Origin: Actinomycetota bacterium | GTDB taxonomy: Bacteria > Actinomycetota > Actinomycetes > Actinomycetales > Microbacteriaceae | NCBI GenBank assembly: GCA_013297625.1 | Contig: JAAFHT010000017.1 | Coordinates: 1 to 33,374 of the forward strand | Length of the DNA stretch: 33,374 bases | Direction of reading: 5' to 3' | Shown here: piece after piece, positions 16,934 through 26,778 of the stretch | Layout of the letters: each line of letters starts with the position of its first letter | Position numbering within the stretch: the stretch's first letter is position 1 | Translations under genes and position numbers: made by a program | The notes under the pieces: model-generated | The model's database searches: none | Told to the model about the DNA's origin: nothing | What the model saw: only the letters and a program-made list of their open reading frames with translations

Positions 16934-17767
16934 TTACCCGCGCGACTGGCTCGCGCCGGGAATGGGCGAGCGGCGGCGCGTACGCGGCTCAGAGCCGATT
17001 ACGGGAATCGACGACGTCGTCGGGTGCAAGTGGATCACACCCGTGGCCGTCGTGACCGTGCGCCCGCGCTCAAGGTCGGCCTCAGCATCCGCATCGGCAC
17101 GACTGCGCCGCGGCAGGCTCGGCAGCTTGGGCAACCGCGTGATCGCGCGTTGTTCGGGGAGGCTCCAGCCGAAGAGCACTGAAGCCACGCGAACCCCAAA
17201 GGTCAGGGCCACGCCGATGATGCCCGCGACGAGCACGTCAGCGTCAAGGGCGAGCAGCACCGCGATAGCGCCGGAGCCGGCAGCCGCAGCAACGGCATAG
17301 AGCGAACCGACGTGCATGAGGGCGATGGGCAGATTGAGCAAGAGGTCGCGCAGAATCGACCCGCCCACGGCGGCGAGCACGCCGACGAACACCGCCGCGA
17401 CTTCGGGCAGTCCGAGGGCGAGCGCCTTCGTCGTGCCGATGGCACCGAACAGCCCAATTGTCAGGGCATCGAGCACGGTGATGAAGCGATTGAGCCGCCG
17501 AAACACCCGCTCCAGCAACATGCCGAGCAGCGCCGCGCCGGTCGCCACGACGACGTACCAGTTCGACTGCAGGGGAGCGAGCGGAACATCGAGCAGCAGG
17601 TCGCGCAAGAGACCGCCGCCAAACCCCACGACGATGCCGATGATCGCGACGCCGAGCCAGTCGAGTCGCCGGTCGCGAAACTGCGCCGCGAAGAGCGCGC
17701 CCTGCAGCGCACCGATGCCGACCGCGAGCAAGTCGACCCAGAGGGGAATAACGAAGACCTCGTCCAC
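16934..17767 (-). CDS. UPF0126/TRIC-like membrane channel protein
   Basis: A membrane protein of about 277 residues with two tandem UPF0126 (glycine-transporter/TRIC-like) repeats. Each repeat has a GGxxLRDLLL motif: GFGGGLLRDLLLDVP and VGGSILRDLLLNLP. Seven hydrophobic helices span about residues 7-205. The C-terminal 70 residues are charged and probably cytoplasmic. TRIC-type prokaryotic proteins form trimeric cation channels, while YicG-like members have been called glycine transporters; the ion or solute cannot be told from the sequence. I prefer the GTG at 17767, because the first helix (IPLWVDLLAVGIGALQGALFA) follows at once. A start at 17842 would add 25 non-conserved residues and would overlap the promoter region of nrtR. 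Confidence 0.88.
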   Translation of the reverse strand: MDEVFVIPLWVDLLAVGIGALQGALFAAQFRDRRLDWLGVAIIGIVVGFGGGLLRDLLLDVPLAPLQSNWYVVVATGAALLGMLLERVFRRLNRFITVLDALTIGLFGAIGTTKALALGLPEVAAVFVGVLAAVGGSILRDLLLNLPIALMHVGSLYAVAAAAGSGAIAVLLALDADVLVAGIIGVALTFGVRVASVLFGWSLPEQRAITRLPKLPSLPRRSRADADAEADLERGRTVTTATGVIHLHPTTSSIPVIGSEPRTRRRSPIPGASQSRG

Positions 17768-17852
17768 GGGTCCATTCTCTCGGTGGATGCCCTCCGCGCC
17801 GTCATCCGCGCGCGAACCGCCCACGACTCCTGTTCGTGTCACTCATACCCAA

Positions 17853-17884
17853 AGTGCTACACTGCCTTCAGGTCACCCTGACTT
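17853..17884 (+). promoter_or_regulatory. nrtR-nadABC promoter with candidate operators
   Basis: TACACT at 17858-17863 is a TANNNT -10 box. It overlaps the palindrome AGTG-CTA-CACT (17853-17863) and is followed by AGGTCA-CCC-TGACTT (17870-17884), an inverted repeat with 5 of 6 arm matches lying at the expected transcription start. Either could be the binding site of the adjacent NrtR regulator, which typically autoregulates its NAD operon. I do not recall the exact operator consensus of this family, so the assignment is inferred from symmetry and position. Confidence 0.45.
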
Positions 17885-17931
17885 TAACAACGGGTAACGC
17901 GGCAGAACGCGATCGAGCGGAAGGAGCATCC

Positions 17932-18654
17932 ATGACCAGCACGACAGCGATTGGGCTCGCCGTCTCGACGGTCATCTTCGCGCTGCGTGCCGACGAGACC
18001 GGGGCGCCGCAAGTGTGGCTTCCGCTCGTGCGGCGCACGCGCGAGCCGTTTTTCCAGCGCTGGGCCCTGCCCGGCGGAATGGTGCTGACTGACGAGAGTC
18101 TCGAGGGTGCCGCGCGGCGCAACCTCGGCGAGACCACGCGCCTCGAGCCGACTTACCTCGAGCAGCTCTACGCCTTCGGCGACGTCGACCGTTCGCCCGA
18201 CCAGCGCATGGTGTCGATCGTCTACTGGGCGCTCGTGCGGCCCGATGAAGCCGAACGAGTCACGCTGGGCGACAACGTGCGGTGGTTCGCGGCCGACGAC
18301 TTGCCCGACCTTGCCTTCGATCACAACCTCATCGTCGACTACGCCCTGTGGCGGCTGCGCACGAAGATGGAGTACTCGCGCATCGCCCACGCTTTCCTCG
18401 GCCCGCGATTTACCCTCGCCGAGTTGCGTGAGGTCTATGAGGCCGTGCTGCAGAAGCCCCTCGACCCCGCCAACTTTCGCCGCCAGATGGAGACGAGCGG
18501 CGTCATCGAACCCACGGGCGAGGTCGTCACGGGCGGCCGCCACCGCCCGCCGCGCCTCTACCGCTACACGGGCGACGTCGAACTCGTCGACGCTGGCCCC
18601 CTGACCAAGTCCCCACCATCCCGCACCATCGCACCCGCAAGGATCTCGGCATGA
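17932..18654 (+). CDS. nrtR: Nudix-related transcriptional regulator NrtR
   Basis: A 240-aa regulator of NAD metabolism. The N-terminal Nudix-fold domain (about 5-145) has WALPGGMVLTDESLEGAARRNLGETTRL where active Nudix enzymes have GX5EX7REUXEEXGU. Here the RE pair is RN and the EE pair is ET, so hydrolase activity is probably lost, as in known NrtR proteins that use the fold to sense ADP-ribose or NAD-related ligands. The C-terminal winged helix (about 150-225: FTLAELREVYEAVLQKPLDPANFRRQME) binds DNA. The start is ATG 17932 with AAGGAG at 17921-17926. The gene overlaps nadA by 4 bp, and its position heading nadABC supports repression of de novo NAD synthesis. Confidence 0.92.
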   Translation: MTSTTAIGLAVSTVIFALRADETGAPQVWLPLVRRTREPFFQRWALPGGMVLTDESLEGAARRNLGETTRLEPTYLEQLYAFGDVDRSPDQRMVSIVYWALVRPDEAERVTLGDNVRWFAADDLPDLAFDHNLIVDYALWRLRTKMEYSRIAHAFLGPRFTLAELREVYEAVLQKPLDPANFRRQMETSGVIEPTGEVVTGGRHRPPRLYRYTGDVELVDAGPLTKSPPSRTIAPARISA

Positions 18655-19937
18655 CCACCATCGACGCCTCCGTCGCCACGACCATCCGCCTCATCACCAA
18701 CGGGCAGGCGCCGGGTGAAACCTGCACGCCTGAGCTCGACCAAGGTCCGTGGGCCTTCGACGCCGCCCCGGGCTACGGTCCTGGTTCGTCGATGCACGAC
18801 GTCATCCCGACCGGCTCGCCTCGACAGGGTGCGCTGCCACGCGAGTATCAAGACGCCTCGAACGACGACTTGCACGCGCGCATCCGAAACGCGAAAGAGG
18901 CACTCGGCGACCGGCTGGTGATTCTCGGCCACTTCTATCAGCGAGACGAGGTGGTGCAGCACGCCGACTTCTTGGGCGACTCGTTCCAACTTGCCAATGC
19001 CGCGCTGACCAAGCCTGACGCTGAGTACATCGTGTTCTGCGGCGTGCACTTCATGGCCGAGACGGCCGACATCTTGGCCCGTGACGAGCAGCGCGTCATT
19101 TTGCCGAACCTGGCCGCGGGATGCTCGATGGCCGACATGGCCGACATCGACTCGGTGCAAGCCGCGTGGGATGAGTTGGTCTCCGTCTACGGTACTGAGC
19201 CCGACGCCGAAGGCCGCGCGCCCATCATCCCCGTCACCTACATGAACTCGTCCGCCGCCCTCAAGGCGTTCTGCGGGGCGAACGGCGGCATCGTCTGCAC
19301 CTCGTCGAACGCCAAGACCGTGCTCGAGTGGGCCTTTGAACGCGGGCAGCGCGTGCTGTTCTTCCCCGACCAACACCTGGGCCGCAACACGGCTAAGGCC
19401 ATGGGTGTGCCGCTCGAGCAGATGCCGATGTGGAACCCGCGCAAGCCTCTCGGCGGCTCGACCGAGCAGCAGTTGCTCGACGCACGCGTCGTGCTGTGGC
19501 ACGGCTTCTGCAGCGTGCACAAGCGATTCACCGTTGCCCAGGTCGAGCAAGCGCGCGCTGAGTACCCGGGCGTGCGCGTCGTCGTGCACCCCGAGTGCCC
19601 CATGGAGGTCGTGGATGCGGCCGACGAAGCGGGCTCTACCGACTACATCCGGCGTGCCGTCGCTGGCGCAACCGAGCCCACGACCTTCGCGATCGGCACC
19701 GAGGTCAACATGGTCAATCGGCTCGCGGCGGAGTATCCGCAGCACACGATCTTTTGCCTCGACCCCGTCATTTGCCCGTGTTCGACGATGTACCGCATTC
19801 ACCCCGGCTACCTCGCGTGGGTGCTCGAAGAGCTCGTGGCCGGCCGTGTCGTCAACGAGATCGTCGTTGACGCGGGCGTGCAGGCCGACGCCAAGCTCGC
19901 TCTCGAGCGCATGCTCGCCGCGAAGCCGAGGGACTAA
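18651..19937 (+). CDS. nadA: Quinolinate synthase NadA
   Basis: Condenses iminoaspartate (from NadB) with dihydroxyacetone phosphate to quinolinate, using an oxygen-sensitive 4Fe-4S cluster. The 428-aa product has the three NadA pseudo-repeats. Cluster cysteines are Cys130 (FCGVHFMAETA), Cys216 (GGIVCTSSNAK) and one of Cys375/Cys377 (VICPCSTMYRIHP). ILGHFYQRDEVVQHADFLGDS (91-111) and VHPECPMEV (312-320) are substrate-binding segments. The N-terminal 70 residues before the fold are longer than in E. coli and typical of actinobacteria. The ATG overlaps the nrtR stop (ATGA); nadB follows after 3 nt. Confidence 0.97.
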   Translation: MTTIDASVATTIRLITNGQAPGETCTPELDQGPWAFDAAPGYGPGSSMHDVIPTGSPRQGALPREYQDASNDDLHARIRNAKEALGDRLVILGHFYQRDEVVQHADFLGDSFQLANAALTKPDAEYIVFCGVHFMAETADILARDEQRVILPNLAAGCSMADMADIDSVQAAWDELVSVYGTEPDAEGRAPIIPVTYMNSSAALKAFCGANGGIVCTSSNAKTVLEWAFERGQRVLFFPDQHLGRNTAKAMGVPLEQMPMWNPRKPLGGSTEQQLLDARVVLWHGFCSVHKRFTVAQVEQARAEYPGVRVVVHPECPMEVVDAADEAGSTDYIRRAVAGATEPTTFAIGTEVNMVNRLAAEYPQHTIFCLDPVICPCSTMYRIHPGYLAWVLEELVAGRVVNEIVVDAGVQADAKLALERMLAAKPRD

Positions 19938-19940
19938 ACC

Positions 19941-21575
19941 ATGGCCCACATTCTTGTCATTGGTAGCGGCATGGCAGGCCTCGTCGCAGCCCTGCGCGCA
20001 GCCCGCCGCCACGACGTCACGATCGTCACGAAAGACGTGCTCACGGCGGGTTCAACAGCCTGGGCTCAGGGCGGCATCGCGGCCGCCGTTTTTCCTGATG
20101 ACTCGGCCGCGCTGCACGCGCGCGACACGCTCATCGCCGGGGCCGGGCTGAGTGATCCCGCCGCGGTCGACGTGCTCTGCACCGAGGGGCCCGCCCGGGT
20201 GCACGACCTTGTCGCCCTCGGGGTGGCCTTCGACCCCGCGGTGGGCGCCGTGGCTCCGTACACCGAGGTGAGCGACTGGGCTCGCGGGCTGGAGGCCGCC
20301 CACTCTGTGGCGCGCGTGCTGCACGCGGGCGGCGACGCCACCGGACGCGTGATCGAGACGGCATTGGCTGCCGCGGTGCGCGAGGGGCGCATCCGTGCGC
20401 GCGAATTCGCCCGTGCGGTGTCGCTCATCGTGCGCGATGGCGCGATCGCGGGCGCTGTGGTCGAGGGGCCGAACGGAGTCGAGAACGTCGAGGCCGACGC
20501 CGTTGTGCTCGCCACAGGCGGCAATGGGCGGCTCTACCGTCACACGACCAACCCCCCGGTTTCGACGGGCGATGGCGTGATTCTGGCCTACGCCGCCGGG
20601 GCCGCGATTGCCGACCTCGAGTTTGTGCAGTTTCATCCCACGGTGCTCTCGGGCGGCGGACTCGTCTCCGAGGCCGTGCGCGGCGAAGGTGCAACGCTGC
20701 TCAATGCCGATGGCCGCCGTTTCATGCTCGCGGTCGACCCGCGAGGCGAACTCGCGCCGCGCGACATCGTGGCCCGCGCAATCGCGCGCCAGATGCGGGC
20801 ACAGGATGGCCAGCCGGTGCTGCTTGACGCCACAATGCTCGGCGCTGACGTGCTCGCCGCACGCTTCCCGACCATCGACGCTCTCGTGCGCGCGACCGGG
20901 GTGGACTGGGCGCGCGAACCCGTGCCCGTCACCCCCGCGGCGCACTACGCCATGGGCGGTGCCCTCACCGACATGGATGGCCGCACGACGGTTTCGGGCC
21001 TGTTCGCTGTGGGCGAAACCGGGTCGACGGGCGTGCACGGGGCCAACCGCCTCGCCTCGAACTCGCTGCTTGAAGCCCTCGTCGTGGGATGGCGCGCGGG
21101 CGACACTGTCGGCGCCGCCGGCTCGGTAGCCGCGTTGCCGCTGCCGGCTCCGCATGCCGGGCGCGTCGCATCCGCCGTCGGTGAGCTCGACACTCCCGTG
21201 CCCGTCGCTACGGCGATCGCGCCCGACGCCCTCGCAGACGGCAGCACGGCCATGACGGCCGACCGCATCCGTGATCGCGCCTGGCAAGCTCTCGGCCTCG
21301 AACGCACGGGCGACGAAGTGACCGAGCTTGCTCGAGAGCTCGCGGCTGCCCACCCCGCCGACGACGAATCGCGCTCGCTCTTGCCTCTCGCGCGCCTGAC
21401 GGCAGCAGCCGCTCTCGCGCGCACCGAGTCACGCGGCGCGCACTGGCGTCACGACTTCGTCGACACCGACCCCGCGCAGCGCGTGCGCCGGGTGGTCGTG
21501 CGCCCCGGCGGGGCAGCCACAGACTGGAGCCGATCGGCCGACGCCTCCGTGATCGTCGAGCAGGTGCCCGCATGA
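19941..21575 (+). CDS. nadB: L-aspartate oxidase NadB
   Basis: An FAD enzyme that oxidises L-aspartate to iminoaspartate, the first step of bacterial NAD synthesis. The 544-aa product has the dinucleotide motif VIGSGMAGL (6-14), then STAWAQGGIAAAVFPDD, FAD-binding VVLATGGNGRLYRHTTNP, and EFVQFHPTVLSGGGLVSEAVRGEGA, shared with succinate dehydrogenase flavoproteins. HYAMGGALTDMDGRTTVSGLFAVGE and GANRLASNSLLEALVVG follow. The fumarate-reductase-like C-terminal domain is present (about 425-540), shorter and more variable than in enterobacteria. The 3-nt gap to nadA and 4-bp overlap with nadC place it inside the operon. Confidence 0.97.
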   Translation: MAHILVIGSGMAGLVAALRAARRHDVTIVTKDVLTAGSTAWAQGGIAAAVFPDDSAALHARDTLIAGAGLSDPAAVDVLCTEGPARVHDLVALGVAFDPAVGAVAPYTEVSDWARGLEAAHSVARVLHAGGDATGRVIETALAAAVREGRIRAREFARAVSLIVRDGAIAGAVVEGPNGVENVEADAVVLATGGNGRLYRHTTNPPVSTGDGVILAYAAGAAIADLEFVQFHPTVLSGGGLVSEAVRGEGATLLNADGRRFMLAVDPRGELAPRDIVARAIARQMRAQDGQPVLLDATMLGADVLAARFPTIDALVRATGVDWAREPVPVTPAAHYAMGGALTDMDGRTTVSGLFAVGETGSTGVHGANRLASNSLLEALVVGWRAGDTVGAAGSVAALPLPAPHAGRVASAVGELDTPVPVATAIAPDALADGSTAMTADRIRDRAWQALGLERTGDEVTELARELAAAHPADDESRSLLPLARLTAAAALARTESRGAHWRHDFVDTDPAQRVRRVVVRPGGAATDWSRSADASVIVEQVPA

Positions 21576-22450
21576 CCGACGACCTGCAGGGGCTCACGCT
21601 CGAGGGCGTGACCGAGATTGTCGATCGCGCACTCGCCGAAGACGCGCCGTGGGGCGACGCCACGAGCGAGGCCGCGATTCCCGCGAGCGCCACCGCCACG
21701 GCGCGCATCATGAGCCGCGTCGACGGCACGTTCGCGGGCGGGCTTCCGCTCGAGCTCGCCTTCACACGCGTTGACCCCGCGCTTGTCGTTGAGCGCCACC
21801 TGGCCGATGGTGCCCCGATGACTCCCGGCACGGTCGTTACTACGATCACGGGCTCAGCTCGCGGCATTTTGCGCGGCGAACGGGTCGCGCTCAACCTGTC
21901 GCAGCGCTTAAGCGGAATCGCCACGCTCACGCGCCAGCACGTCGACGCCGTGGCGGGCACCGGAGTGCGGCTCGTCGACACGCGCAAAACCACACCCGGC
22001 TTGCGCATGCTCGAGAAGGCTGCCGTGCGCGCGGGCGGGGGTCACAACCACCGCTACTCGCTCAGCGACGCCGTCATGCTGAAAGACAACCACCTCGCCG
22101 TGCTGCGGGCTCAGGGCCTCGATCTCACCGAGGCGATTCGCACGGTGCGCGCGCGCATTCCCCACACGATGCACCTCGAGGTCGAGGTCGACGGCCTCGA
22201 CCAGCTGCCCGCCGTCATCGCCGGTGAGCCCGACACGATCATGCTCGACAACTTCACGCTCGACGACTTGCGCGCGGGCGTTGCCCTCATTGCCGGTCGC
22301 GCCGTCGTCGAGGCGAGCGGGGGAGTGCGCCTCGACACCGTGCGTGCCATCGCCGAAACCGGGGTCGACGTCATCTCAGTGGGCGCGCTGACCCACAGCG
22401 CGCCGGCTCTCGACCTCGGGCTCGACATCGTGATCGATGGCGCGCTCTAG
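21572..22450 (+). CDS. nadC: Nicotinate-nucleotide pyrophosphorylase (carboxylating) NadC
   Basis: Converts quinolinate and PRPP to nicotinate mononucleotide with loss of CO2. The 292-aa product has the N-terminal ALAEDAPWGDATSEA segment and ERVALNLSQRLSGIATLT. The signature VDTRKTTPGLRMLEKAAVRAGGGHNHRYSLSDAVMLKDNH (about 130-170) holds the phosphate-binding Arg/Lys/His residues. Later come LEVEVDGLDQ, DTIMLDNFTLDDLR and EASGGVRLDTVRAIAETGVDVISVGALTHS. Length is standard. The start overlaps the nadB stop (ATGA). NadC ends the de novo branch; nadD and nadE, which complete NAD, are not in this window. Confidence 0.97.
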   Translation: MTDDLQGLTLEGVTEIVDRALAEDAPWGDATSEAAIPASATATARIMSRVDGTFAGGLPLELAFTRVDPALVVERHLADGAPMTPGTVVTTITGSARGILRGERVALNLSQRLSGIATLTRQHVDAVAGTGVRLVDTRKTTPGLRMLEKAAVRAGGGHNHRYSLSDAVMLKDNHLAVLRAQGLDLTEAIRTVRARIPHTMHLEVEVDGLDQLPAVIAGEPDTIMLDNFTLDDLRAGVALIAGRAVVEASGGVRLDTVRAIAETGVDVISVGALTHSAPALDLGLDIVIDGAL

Positions 22451-22459
22451 CGAGCATCC

Positions 22460-23614
22460 GTGACCCTTATCGATCTTGACCAGGCCGCGACGACGGCCGT
22501 GCGTCGTGAGGTGCTCGAGGCGATGTGGCCGTGGCTCACGGGTGAGCACGGCAACCCCTCGTCGACGCACTCGCTCGGCCGTCGGGCCGCCGATGCGCTG
22601 ACGGATGCTCGCGCGCGCATCGCCCGCATCGCCGGCGTGCGCCCCGCGCAGGTTGTGGTCACGAGCGGTGGCACCGAGAGCGACAACCTCGCCGTCATTG
22701 GCCTCACCCTCGCGGCCATCGCGCGCGGGCGTGACCGTCATGTTCTCGTGAGCGCGATCGAACACGAGGCCGTGCTCGAATCGGCGGCGTATCTCGAGCG
22801 CTGGCACGGGGTCGAGATCACGCGCATTCCCGTTGATGCCGATGGCGTGGTGGATGTCGATGCCGCGATCGCCGCCCTCCGACCCGGCACGGCGCTCGTC
22901 AGCGTGCAGGCCGCGAACAACGAGGTGGGCACGCTGCAACCCCTCGCGGCTCTCGCCCGTGCGGCGCACGAGGCCGGAGCGCTGCTGCACACCGATGCCG
23001 TGCAGTACGCCGGCTGGTACCCCCTGAGCGCGTTGCCGGCTGTTGACGCCATCACGATCTCGGGCCACAAGCTCGGCGCCCCGAAGGGCGTCGGAGCACT
23101 TCTGTTGCCAACCGGCGCCGCGATCGAGCCGCTCATTCACGGGGGAGGGCAAGAGCGTGACCGCCGCTCGGGCACCGAGAACGTGGCCGCGGCGGTGGGC
23201 CTTGCCCTCGCGCTCGAGCTCGCCGAGGCGGAGCGCGAGGCGCATCCGCTCGCCGCGCTCGAGGCACAGCGTGACGCATTCATCGCCCGGGTTCTCGCGA
23301 CCGTGCCGGGTGCCCGCCTCACCGGCCACGCCACGAAGCGCCTGCCCTGCCACGCCTCGTTTGTCGTGCCGGGAATCGGCGGCGAACCGCTGCTCATCGC
23401 GCTCGACGACCGCGGCATCCTCGCCTCGAGCGGCTCGGCGTGCGCGGCCGGCCGCGACGAGCCGTCATCCGTGTTGCTGGCGATGGGCTACGACGCCGAC
23501 ACAGCCCGCACCGCGGTGCGCTTCAGTTGGGGTGCCTCAACGACGGCCGAGCAGCTCGAGGTCGCGGCGCGAGAACTCGCCGAATCGGCGGCCACCCTGC
23601 GCGGCCTCGGCTGA
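22460..23614 (+). CDS. Cysteine desulfurase (IscS/NifS family), NadS-like
   Basis: A PLP enzyme that mobilises sulfur from cysteine for Fe-S clusters. The 384-aa product has the class-V aminotransferase hallmarks: N-terminal [29 protein letters not shown] (31-41), [10 protein letters not shown] (67-76), [31 protein letters not shown], and Schiff-base Lys204 in [18 protein letters not shown] (235-242) and the sulfur-accepting Cys328 in SSGSACAAG follow. Its place 9 nt after nadC suggests it builds the NadA cluster, as the nad-linked NadS/NifS proteins do elsewhere. It could also serve tRNA thiolation, since a mnmA-type partner often neighbours it in actinobacteria; none is seen here. Confidence 0.93.
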   Translation: MTLIDLDQAATTAVRREVLEAMWPWLTGEHGNPSSTHSLGRRAADALTDARARIARIAGVRPAQVVVTSGGTESDNLAVIGLTLAAIARGRDRHVLVSAIEHEAVLESAAYLERWHGVEITRIPVDADGVVDVDAAIAALRPGTALVSVQAANNEVGTLQPLAALARAAHEAGALLHTDAVQYAGWYPLSALPAVDAITISGHKLGAPKGVGALLLPTGAAIEPLIHGGGQERDRRSGTENVAAAVGLALALELAEAEREAHPLAALEAQRDAFIARVLATVPGARLTGHATKRLPCHASFVVPGIGGEPLLIALDDRGILASSGSACAAGRDEPSSVLLAMGYDADTARTAVRFSWGASTTAEQLEVAARELAESAATLRGLG

Positions 23615-23631
23615 TCCGCACCCGCACGCGC

Positions 23632-23637
23632 GATACT
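23632..23637 (+). promoter_or_regulatory. -10-like box before recO
   Basis: GATACT at 23632-23637 ends 6 nt before the GTG at 23644. It matches the A at position 2 and T at position 6 of the -10 box and has the leaderless spacing seen at other genes here. No Shine-Dalgarno is present. Confidence 0.4.
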
Positions 23638-23643
23638 AAAGCC

Positions 23644-24465
23644 GTGCCGACTTACCGTGACGAGATCGTCGTGCTGCGCACCCACAAGCTGGGTGAAGCC
23701 GACCGCATCGTCACCATGCTCAGCCGCAATCACGGCAAGATTCGTGCGGTGGCCAAAGGCGTACGGCGCACGGCGAGCAAGTTCGGGGCGCGCCTCGAGC
23801 CCTTCATGGTCGCCGACGTGCAGCTCTATGCCGGACGGAGCCTTGACATCGTGCAGCAAGCCGAAAGCCTCGGCTCGTACGGCGCCGAGATCTCGAGCGA
23901 CTACGGCAGCTACACGGCCGCCAACGTCATGGTTGAGACGGCCGACCGCGTGACGGGTGACGATGGCGGGGGCATCCAGCAATACCTGCTGCTCGTCGGC
24001 GCGTTGCGGTCGCTCGCGCGCGGAGAGCATCCGCCGGGCTTGACGCTCGACAGTTATCTGCTGCGGTCGCTCTCGATTGCGGGATGGGCGCCGACGTTTG
24101 GCGACTGCGCCGTGACCGGCGCGCCCGGCCCCCACACGGCGTTCGTGGTGCAGTTGGGAGGCATGGTGGCCGACGAGGTTGCCCCGCCCGGCGCACCGCG
24201 CGTGAGCACCGAAACCCGCGAACTGCTCGCGGCCCTGCTCACGGGCGACTGGGACACCGCGGAAGCATCGACTGAGCGCGCGCGAGCGCAAGCCAACGGC
24301 ATCGTTGCCGCTTATGCGCAGTTTCACCTCGAGCGGGGCTTGCGCTCACTACCGCACGTCGATCGCGTTGACGCCCGGTTCGACGCGCGCGAGGCCGAGC
24401 GTGACGCCGAACGCGACCTCGCCCACGCCGCGGCGGCAGCCGCCGACCACCAGGAGTCTGCGTGA
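23644..24465 (+). CDS. recO: DNA repair protein RecO
   Basis: RecO anneals single strands and helps RecR load RecA at gaps (RecFOR pathway). The 273-aa product has the OB-fold N-terminus ([51 protein letters not shown], residues about 4-55) and an all-helical C-terminal domain. The usual zinc-finger region is degenerate. Where the family has CxxC...GG.VCxxC, this protein has [31 protein letters not shown], so only one of four cysteines is left. The GTG at 23644 is where homology begins, and longer in-frame extensions upstream overlap the desulfurase gene. recO overlaps uppS by 4 bp, the standard recO-uppS pair of actinobacteria. Confidence 0.94.
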   Translation: MPTYRDEIVVLRTHKLGEADRIVTMLSRNHGKIRAVAKGVRRTASKFGARLEPFMVADVQLYAGRSLDIVQQAESLGSYGAEISSDYGSYTAANVMVETADRVTGDDGGGIQQYLLLVGALRSLARGEHPPGLTLDSYLLRSLSIAGWAPTFGDCAVTGAPGPHTAFVVQLGGMVADEVAPPGAPRVSTETRELLAALLTGDWDTAEASTERARAQANGIVAAYAQFHLERGLRSLPHVDRVDARFDAREAERDAERDLAHAAAAAADHQESA

Positions 24466-25256
24466 GCAAAGACGTGCGACACCCCGAGCCGTTGCGCCCG
24501 CTCGACTGGACGGGCGAGCATCCGCCTGAGCTTCGGCGTGAGGCCGTGCCGAACCACGTCGCGATCGTCATGGATGGCAATGGCCGCTGGGCCAACCGCC
24601 AGGGCCTCACGCGCGTGGAAGGCCACCGCGCGGGCGAAGCGAGCCTGCTCGATGTCGTCGCCGGAGCCGTTCAGATCGGCGTCAAGCACCTCAGCGTTTA
24701 CGCCTTCAGCACCGAGAACTGGAGCAGAAGCCCTGATGAGGTGCGGTTTCTCATGGGCTTCAACCGCGAAGTTTTGCGCCGCCGCCGTGACCAACTCGAC
24801 GCCTGGAACGTGCGCATCCGCTGGGCGGGGCGTCGCCCGCGCCTGTGGCGCAGCGTCATCAGCGAGCTCGAAGAGGCGCAAGCCCGCACGGCCGGCAATA
24901 CGGGACTCACGCTGACGATGTGCGTCAACTACGGCGGACGCGTTGAGCTCGTGGATGCCGTGCGCGCCCTCGCCGCCGACGTCAAGGCCGGTCGCGTCGA
25001 CCCCGCCCGCATCACCGAGCGCTCGATCGCCAAACACCTCTACGAGCCCGACCAGCCCGATGTCGACCTCTTCGTTCGGTCGAGCGGCGAGCAGCGCACG
25101 AGCAATTTCATGCTGTGGCAGAGCGCCTACGCCGAAATGGTGTTTCTCAACACGCTGTGGCCCGACTTTCGGCGCCGGCACTTGTGGGCCGCGATCGAAG
25201 ACTTTGCGAGCCGCGACCGCCGCTTCGGCGGGGCGGTGGATGCTCCGACCGCGTAG
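24462..25256 (+). CDS. uppS: cis-prenyl (polyprenyl diphosphate) synthase, UppS family
   Basis: Extends a prenyl diphosphate with isopentenyl diphosphate in cis to make the lipid carrier for peptidoglycan and wall glycan synthesis. The 264-aa product has [18 protein letters not shown] with catalytic Asp38, [34 protein letters not shown], and the C-terminal [29 protein letters not shown], which holds the pyrophosphate-binding Arg and Ser residues. The chain length of the product (C50 or C55) cannot be told from sequence alone; actinobacteria often have two such enzymes. The GTG start overlaps the recO stop. The 100-bp gap that follows holds the glyS promoter. Confidence 0.95.
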   Translation: MSKDVRHPEPLRPLDWTGEHPPELRREAVPNHVAIVMDGNGRWANRQGLTRVEGHRAGEASLLDVVAGAVQIGVKHLSVYAFSTENWSRSPDEVRFLMGFNREVLRRRRDQLDAWNVRIRWAGRRPRLWRSVISELEEAQARTAGNTGLTLTMCVNYGGRVELVDAVRALAADVKAGRVDPARITERSIAKHLYEPDQPDVDLFVRSSGEQRTSNFMLWQSAYAEMVFLNTLWPDFRRRHLWAAIEDFASRDRRFGGAVDAPTA

Positions 25257-25279
25257 CCCAGAGGCGCGCAGCGCCGTGA

Positions 25280-25296
25280 CTGGTGATCACTAGACT
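25280..25296 (+). promoter_or_regulatory. glyS promoter: TAGACT box abutting a palindrome
   Basis: TAGACT at 25291-25296 is a good -10 box with an expected start near 25303. It abuts an 8-bp perfect palindrome GTGATCAC (25283-25290), which extends to a 14-bp palindrome with one mismatched pair (25280-25293). This looks like an operator for a dimeric regulator, but no regulator is known to me. No -35 box is clear and there is no T-box fold in the short leader. Confidence 0.35.
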
Positions 25297-25356
25297 TCTC
25301 GGCATTGCGTAACTCGGCGCCGGGCATCCAGCTCGGCCAGAACAGGAGATCCTCTC

Positions 25357-26742
<1,386 letters not shown>

Positions 26743-26778
26743 CGGGAATACGAGGCACGACAGGGCGTTTACCTCAGC

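Noticed and set aside
18564-20012. Long antisense frame over nadA (482 codons)
   Set aside because: A mirror of nadA codon structure; low-complexity translation and no motif.
23440-23643. Extended RecO start at 23440
   Set aside because: It lies wholly over the desulfurase 3' end with non-homologous sequence; the RecO fold starts at the GTG at 23644.
25262-25275. GGCGC-GCA-GCGCC hairpin after uppS as a terminator
   Set aside because: Only 5 bp of stem and no following T-run; likely chance in GC-rich DNA.
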